Source: Patellaria atrata CBS 101060 (lineage: Eukaryota > Ascomycota > Dothideomycetes > Patellariales > Patellariaceae). From it: a DNA stretch of 64,000 nucleotides. Location of the stretch: assembly GCA_010093705.1 (NCBI GenBank), contig MU006102.1:247947-311946 (forward strand), in the 5' to 3' direction. Made by a program: the position numbers and the translations under genes. Below the pieces are notes generated by a model, which saw only the letters and a program-made list of their open reading frames with translations, was not told the DNA's origin and did not search any database. Positions 58,916 to 64,000 of this stretch are shown here, piece after piece (within the stretch, counting starts at the first letter, position 1; every line of letters starts with the position of its first letter).

Positions 58916-60431
58916 TTTGACTGAGAACCGCTAGAATTCACCGTCTCGCAAAAGATGTTCCGGTGTAGTTCTAACTTGGAAGATTAGTTGTAAGTGAGTA
59001 GAGTTACCGTAGTACTTTTCTTATTGCCTTTGTACAAGGTAGCTCGCTAACGAGAATCTTGAGAGCAAGTGGATGAGCTCATTGAAAATTTTTGCTTGCT
59101 TCTGTTACTACCGGTCATAGGGACGTATAATGGGCAAAAAGCAAACTCCATTTCTACTGTTTGCACACTTGAATTGTCAACGTCGTGATTGCAGTAACTC
59201 GCGTTCCAAAGCTATACGGTCATTCTTAACCAGCCTTGAAATACGGAGTGCTGAGAGCAATACTAGGTAAGGCACATATTCCGTGATCGGTTTCCCGATT
59301 CCGCGATAATGCAGTACGGGTACATTTCCGCAGATGAGACTTGGAAACATTCTGAACGTTAGTTCTAATACACGTGTCAGCTCTGACAGGCGGATAATGG
59401 ACCTTGCTTGTATTGTCGTATATATGTTCCAGAAAGTGTGCCTTGGGGCCTCAAACGACCGAAGCTGAAGTACAAAGTACAGTCATTCATACGCTGAGGT
59501 GTGGTTATAGTAAGGGAACTGCGCTAACAGCGCTTAATAGAAATCTTACTAAGGTAACATACCGTAGAATTAAAGCTTATATATATTTCTACGTATAGAA
59601 TAGTAAATATAAAAATACCTATCTTATTTCTATAGAAATTACTTTTTAGACTATTTCCTTTTTTAAAATATAATAATTTCAAATGTATTTAAATCTTATA
59701 ATCTTAGTTTTTCTTTTCATATTACTAAATTAGTCTATTTTAAGAGTGTTTTTAATAGATTACTATTTTTTTTAAGTTAGATAGGAATTTCTACTAAACC
59801 TAATAGTATAACCACCTTAAGTAAATATGAGGTTGTTAACTTGGTATAAGCTGATGCCAAGGCGATCACGGCAATCGGTCTAAGCGGCGTGACCCGCCAT
59901 GGTAGAAAATCAAAAGCCCGTCCTTCTGCCTTCTCCTCCTTCTTGCTTGTGAAAACTTCCCACCCTTTTTCTTCACACCTAGCATCAGCGAATTTGCCAC
60001 ACACCAGATAAACCGTTTGAGTTTTCTCTCATCCATCAAAGCTCATCAATCCGCGAACTGCCGCGTTCCATCAACTCTCTCCACCACACAACGTCTGGAT
60101 AGACACGTCTACACAAAGCCATCAGCAGAGTTAATACAGAAACAGTGCTGTTTATGTATTCGCCCCGCGTTCACGCCTTCAGACACGAGCCGCCGCCTAA
60201 GCAGCAATCATTTCGCAAATTGCGGAAACCCAGTTGTAATTACCATTGTTCCAACGGCTAACCAGTCCATTTCACAATTTACCCACAACATTATTCTACG
60301 ATACAGACCAAATTGTATCAACTACATGTTTCTACTTGAACGTATAAGCCGTTTCATTCTTCTCTAAACCTCACCCAAAATTCCTCTTCCTCGTCCGAGA
60401 TTAACAACTATCCACTTCCAACACCGCAGAG
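58916..60431. other. 1.5-kb divergent intergenic region
   Basis: Lies between the starts of THI6 and the eIF5 gene. It contains a strongly AT-rich island at about 59560-59800. Frames at 60017-60367 probably lie in the eIF5 leader and are not supported as coding. Confidence 0.5.
59560..59800. repeat. AT-rich island, possibly decayed transposon DNA
   Basis: About 240 bp composed mostly of A and T (TTATATATATTTCTACG, TTTTTTAAAATATAATAAT), with sharp edges against DNA of ordinary composition. It resembles RIP-type decay, but no parent element is recognised. Confidence 0.5.
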
Positions 60432-61814
60432 ATGGCTCTCGTCAATGTCCGCCGGGATGTCACCGATCCCTTCTACCGCTACAAGATGGAGAAGATCCAA
60501 TCCAAGATTGAGGGCAAAGGGAACGGTATCAAGACTGTTATTGTTAACTTGGGCAACGTCTCCCAGCAGTTAGCTCGACCCCCAGCCGGTAAGTTATCGC
60601 CCCGGCAGTATTCCATCATTCGGTCCATCGGCTAACGAATCCATCCAGATGTCATCAAATATTTCGGTTTCGAACTCGGAGCGCAGACTACACTAAATCC
60701 TAGTGATGACCGCTGGATCATCAACGGTGCCCACGATGCCTCCAAGTTACAGGAGCATCTTGACGGTTACATCAGCAAATTTGTCCTCTGCAAGAAGTGC
60801 AAGAATCCTGAGACTGTGCCTCATATCAAAGACGGCCGCATTCTGCTCGATTGCAAGGCTTGTGGCCAACGCTCCGATGTTGATCTTCGCCTTAAACTTG
60901 CTTCCTTCATGCTTAAGAATCAGCCTAAGAAAGGTAAGAAGGATAAGTCTACAAAGAAAGCTGAGCGCAAGGCAAAGAAGGAAGCCGAGCAGAATGGTAA
61001 TGCTGACAATGGCTCCGGTGATGGAAGTAATGAAGAAAACGAGGATAATGCGAATGGCGAGAATGGTGATGTCGATATCGACGCTGGAAGCGACGATGAG
61101 CTCACCCGCCGCATCAACGCCGAAGCGAAAGAAATTGACGCAGCCGAAGACACCAAGGAAATCCAATGGTCTATTGACACTTCGCAGGAGGCTATTAAAG
61201 CGCGTGCTAAAGATTTGCCTGATGATCTTAAGCGTGCCCTTGTCATTGATGAGGATGAGGATGGTGAAAGTGGCCCGTACGACCAACTCGGTAGCTGGAT
61301 CCTGAAGACCGCCGAGGAGAAGGGTGGAGTCGCCAATGTAGCTGATGTTGATATCTATCTCAAGGCTAAGGATCTCGGTATTGAGACCAAACACAAGACT
61401 GTCGCCGTTCTTGCCCAGACCATTTTTGACGAGGCTATTGTAAAACAGATTGACTCTCGTGCATCTATGCTTAAGAAGGTAATTCTTTTAATTACCCTTT
61501 CCCTATACAAACTAAGATCTAACATGGTGTATTAGATGATGACTTCCGAACGTCACGAAAAAGCCTTCCTTGGCGGTACCGAACGCTTCGTTGGGAAGGA
61601 GAAGCCCGAGCTTATCCCACAGGTGTCTGCTATCTTGATGAAGTACTACCAGGCCGATCTTATATCCGAGGATGTTCTCAAGAGCTGGGGTACTAAAGCC
61701 AGCAAGAAGTATGTCGACCTTTCTACCAGCAAGAAGGTCCGCAAATCTGCCGAGCAATTCATCACCTGGCTTGAAACTGCTGAAAGTGACGACGAGGAGA
61801 GCGACGAGGAGTAG
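60432..61814 (+). CDS. tif5: Translation initiation factor eIF5
   Basis: Exons: 60432-60588, 60649-61478, 61536-61814, giving 421 residues. The N-terminal GTPase-activating domain ([17 protein letters not shown]) includes the conserved Arg pair, with the eIF2-gamma GAP arginine among them. The C4 zinc finger runs from Cys100 (CKKC) to CKACG, joined by KDGRILLD. A Lys-rich then acidic linker ([18 protein letters not shown], partly cited) precedes the C-terminal W2/HEAT domain with two acidic-aromatic boxes and the terminal [17 protein letters not shown]. eIF5 triggers GTP hydrolysis by eIF2 in the 43S/48S complex and bridges eIF2 and eIF3. It is a compact, housekeeping gene with well-formed GT-AG introns. 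Confidence 0.97.
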
Positions 61815-62442
61815 ATTCGATTAGTCTCCGTGAATCGTCTCTCCAAGAGTTTAGGTTTACGACCTCAGCGCGTGGTTGGATTACTGACCCCTGTCATTAC
61901 AGTTGTCCTATTATTACTATATCTTCTTCTACCTTTCTCCTTATGACGGTAACTATTGCTTGGACTCAATGGTTCTGAAAATCACTTTTCATCGGCGTGT
62001 GGCATCACCTCCCCCCTCTAGCTAGCTTAGTCACTTAAAATTGCAACTTAATCTTACCTCTTAAAGTGATTGACGTACCTGGTTTTTGAAGCACCAAACG
62101 GTTGAATATGTAGTACTATACAAAGGTACCTTAGTACCGATACCTTAGCCCTAACTTGCCCCTCCGGTTCCTTACAAGCTTACACGCCGCATGCTATCCC
62201 TGTGAAACATGAACCGTACCTGCGTCATCCCCGAGAGCCGATATCGATAAGGCTTAGGTTATTCCCATCCATGAACCTCAAGCGAATATACTTCCCTTCA
62301 CAATTTCATTATCCAGTACGATATAATCAATAATTTTTGCATCCAGTCCACACTTGAATGCTCCCTTTCCACAGAAAGATATAGCCAGTCAAATTTTCGA
62401 GCTTATCCAATACCATACACATCCCATCTACCCAACAGAACC
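61815..62442. other. Intergenic spacer upstream of MED22
   Basis: About 630 bp with eIF5 3' flank and MED22 promoter. Nothing else is recognised. Confidence 0.5.
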
Positions 62443-63093
62443 ATGGATCCCTCGCTCAAGAACGGTGATGCTTTACGAAGTATGTCTCTATCCCTTCTTT
62501 GAGTTTGAGCTTGAGATATGGGTGGACGGTGTGGAGTTGGGCTGATGTTGGATAGCGCGGATTGACAAGTTGACGCAGGCGCTCGTGCAGAGGTTCGAGG
62601 AGATTGTTGCCTTGGGTGCTGTGAGTGTTTGTGGTTTCTGTTTTCATTTTGTGCGCGGGGAGGTAGGAGGGTGGTGGGTAGATAGTAGGGGGTGGAAATT
62701 GGGAATTGGGGATGGGGAATTGAGGATTGGAATGCTGATATAAACTTGTGCTTGTGGATAGGTCGAGAAAACGGATCTGACGTCCTCGGCGCATAATGCG
62801 TTGCAGATGGAGGTCGAGACCGCGGGATTGGTATGTCTCCTTTCTCTTACATCTTCAGGAAACTACCTTATACAAAACGATCGTTGTTCCCGTTTGGGTA
62901 TAGGACTGATTGGGCATAGGTTCGCGTAGCGGAAGACATCCTCGCCCTCACGCGCCAGATGCAGGAACTGTGGCTCTTTGGGCAGCTGAATACGCTGGGG
63001 AAGAGCGCGACGGAGGAGAAGACAGCGGAGGATGTTAGGGCTGTTGCGAGGTTGGTGGAGGGACTTGTTGGGGAGTTGGGGAAGCGGGGATAA
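62443..63093 (+). CDS. med22: Mediator subunit 22 (Srb6/Surf5 family)
   Basis: Exons: 62443-62479, 62556-62620, 62762-62830, 62920-63093, giving 114 residues. The start is the ACCATGG at 62441-62447. The protein is all helical with the family pattern: RIDKLTQALVQRFEEIV, then HNALQMEVETAGLVRVAEDIL, then LTRQMQELWLFGQL. The last block (a Leu/Lys-rich helix ending in W-L-F-G) is characteristic of MED22. It is a small head-module subunit that pairs with MED11. The coding part is spread over four short exons, so gene finders may miss it. It lies in tandem 313 bp upstream of DHFR. Confidence 0.85.
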
Positions 63094-63406
63094 TTATGTT
63101 AGATCTTGGGTTTTGGGAAGGGAGGAAGGGGGGTATTATGGTGTTAGGGTCTTTTTTGAGGGGGATGTGTTTTGATACCCGTATGGTTAGGACTATAGTG
63201 ATTGCGAATTTGCGAATCAATCACTTGTTTTACCTAGTCTCCGTGGTGAGATATCTCTGTTTCTAATATTTGTTCCATGTCCGTCCGAATCGAGTAACTC
63301 CGCTCCACCCCCCATCGAAATTCCGCCCCTCGACATCCGTCACCTCATAAAAACCAATCTCTCCCACTACACCCCATTGCACAATACACCACCCAACCCA
63401 CACACC
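63094..63406. promoter_or_regulatory. MED22-DHFR spacer and DHFR promoter
   Basis: A 313-bp spacer between tandem genes. The last 100 bp are C-rich (ACACCCCATTGCACAATACACC), consistent with a leader. No defined box is claimed. Confidence 0.4.
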
Positions 63407-64000
63407 ATGAGCACAGAGACCACCACAATGCCATCCCCGCGTCTCCCCCTGACTCTCATCGTAGCCGCAACACCCTCCCTCGGCATCGGTCGCGCCGGTA
63501 CCCTCCCCTGGCCCCCGCTCAAATCAGAAATGGCATATTTCGCGCGCGTCACGAAGCGGGTTCCCTCTTCCTTCCTCCAGGGCCCCAAAACCGTCGTCTC
63601 CGATCCCCAAAACGCGATAAAGGAGAAACAGTGGCTGAAGAATGTGGTCGTGATGGGCAGGAAGACGTGGGAGAGCATACCGCCCCGCTTCCGCCCGTTG
63701 AGGGGGAGGGTCAACGTCATCGTTAGTGGGAGGGGAGTCCTCGACGGGATCGCTCAAGTTACGGACAAAGGTGAGGGGATAGCACAGGAGGGGAGAGATG
63801 AGGTCTTGGTGTTCCCGAGTCTGGAGAGGGCGGTTGAGGGATTGGAGGAACGGAGGGGGGAGAATGAGGGGTTTGTTCCGGCCAGGGTGTTCGTTATTGG
63901 GGGTGAGATGCTTTATAGAGCTGCGCTGGCGATGGCGCAGACGAGGTATGTCCTGCTGACGAAGGTGGGGAGGGAGTTTGAATGTGATGCTTTCTTTCCG
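63407..64000 (+). CDS. Dihydrofolate reductase, C-terminus beyond window
   Basis: The frame is open without an intron for 198 codons to the window end. Landmarks are LTLIVAATPSLGIGRAGTLPWP (active-site entry, partly cited), LKSEMAYFARVTKR, VVVMGRKTWESIPPRFRPL (NADPH site), GRVNVIVSG and VFVIGGEMLYRAAL. A 27-residue insertion between the YFARVTKR helix and VVVMGRKTW is typical in length of fungal DHFRs. The enzyme reduces dihydrofolate to tetrahydrofolate with NADPH in the cytosol. The final strands are missing only because the window ends. An ATG seven codons downstream (MPSPRL) is a possible alternative start. Confidence 0.95.
   Translation, partial: MSTETTTMPSPRLPLTLIVAATPSLGIGRAGTLPWPPLKSEMAYFARVTKRVPSSFLQGPKTVVSDPQNAIKEKQWLKNVVVMGRKTWESIPPRFRPLRGRVNVIVSGRGVLDGIAQVTDKGEGIAQEGRDEVLVFPSLERAVEGLEERRGENEGFVPARVFVIGGEMLYRAALAMAQTRYVLLTKVGREFECDAFFP

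Noticed and set aside
58804-58990. TPP riboswitch near THI6
   Set aside because: No CTGAGA-type aptamer core was found in the leader or first intron; fungal TPP switches are known mainly in THI4 and NMT1-type genes.
60747-61394. 215-codon minus-strand frame
   Set aside because: Antisense to the eIF5 coding exon; its hydrophobic composition mirrors the charged sense codons.

Overview
The window is nuclear DNA of a filamentous ascomycete (Pezizomycotina). Its genes carry short introns of about 50-60 bp with GT-AG ends and CTAAC/CTGAC-like branch sites. The proteins include a Zn(II)2Cys6 regulator, a YAT-family amino-acid permease, a fused THI6, and Kex2-type secreted proteins. A Leotiomycetes-like source is my impression only. 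I rebuilt the exon-intron structures by hand, and every spliced frame quoted closes arithmetically.

Layout, left to right. 1-1694 (-): partial Mte1/Dbl2-like DUF2439 protein ending in a Lys-Glu repeat at the window edge. 4665-6688 (+): amino-acid permease. 6.7-10.0 kb: gene-free and rich in simple repeats. 10010-11637 (-): PPN2-like phosphatase. 12957-14357 (-): ENT nucleoside transporter. 15265-17272 (-): GH47 mannosidase, divergent from MED20 at 17945-18726 (+). 18.7-22.0 kb: gene-poor with one tiny CxxC ORF. 22071-24403 (-): Zn2Cys6 factor. 27050-29121 (+): PSR-type phosphatase. 29984-32207: cluster of four LTR fossils. 32593-34071 (+): SDS22, convergent with coronin at 34441-36661 (-). 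37673-38571 (-): secreted cysteine-rich protein. 40597-41994 (-): SLC35F-type transporter. 43210-44016 (-): conserved uncharacterised protein. 47395-50468 (+): PP4 regulatory subunit 3. 51078-52462 (-): saccharopine-dehydrogenase-like oxidoreductase. 54150-56166 (+): RING plus PHD protein. 56704-58915 (-): THI6. 60432-61814 (+): eIF5. 62443-63093 (+): MED22. 63407-64000 (+): DHFR, cut by the window end.

The genes are mostly single-copy housekeeping functions: phosphatase regulation (PPN2, PSR, SDS22, PP4R3), Mediator head (MED20, MED22), translation initiation, thiamine and folate metabolism, secretory glycan trimming and actin. I see no biosynthetic cluster, no phage or defence system and no intact mobile element. 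The items most worth a second look are the Kex2-processed secreted protein with a glycine-rich tail, the 44-nt homopolymer inside the THI6 intron between its two enzyme domains, an apparent GC-AG intron in SDS22, the hexamer-encoded Lys-Glu tail, and the tandem LTR cluster.
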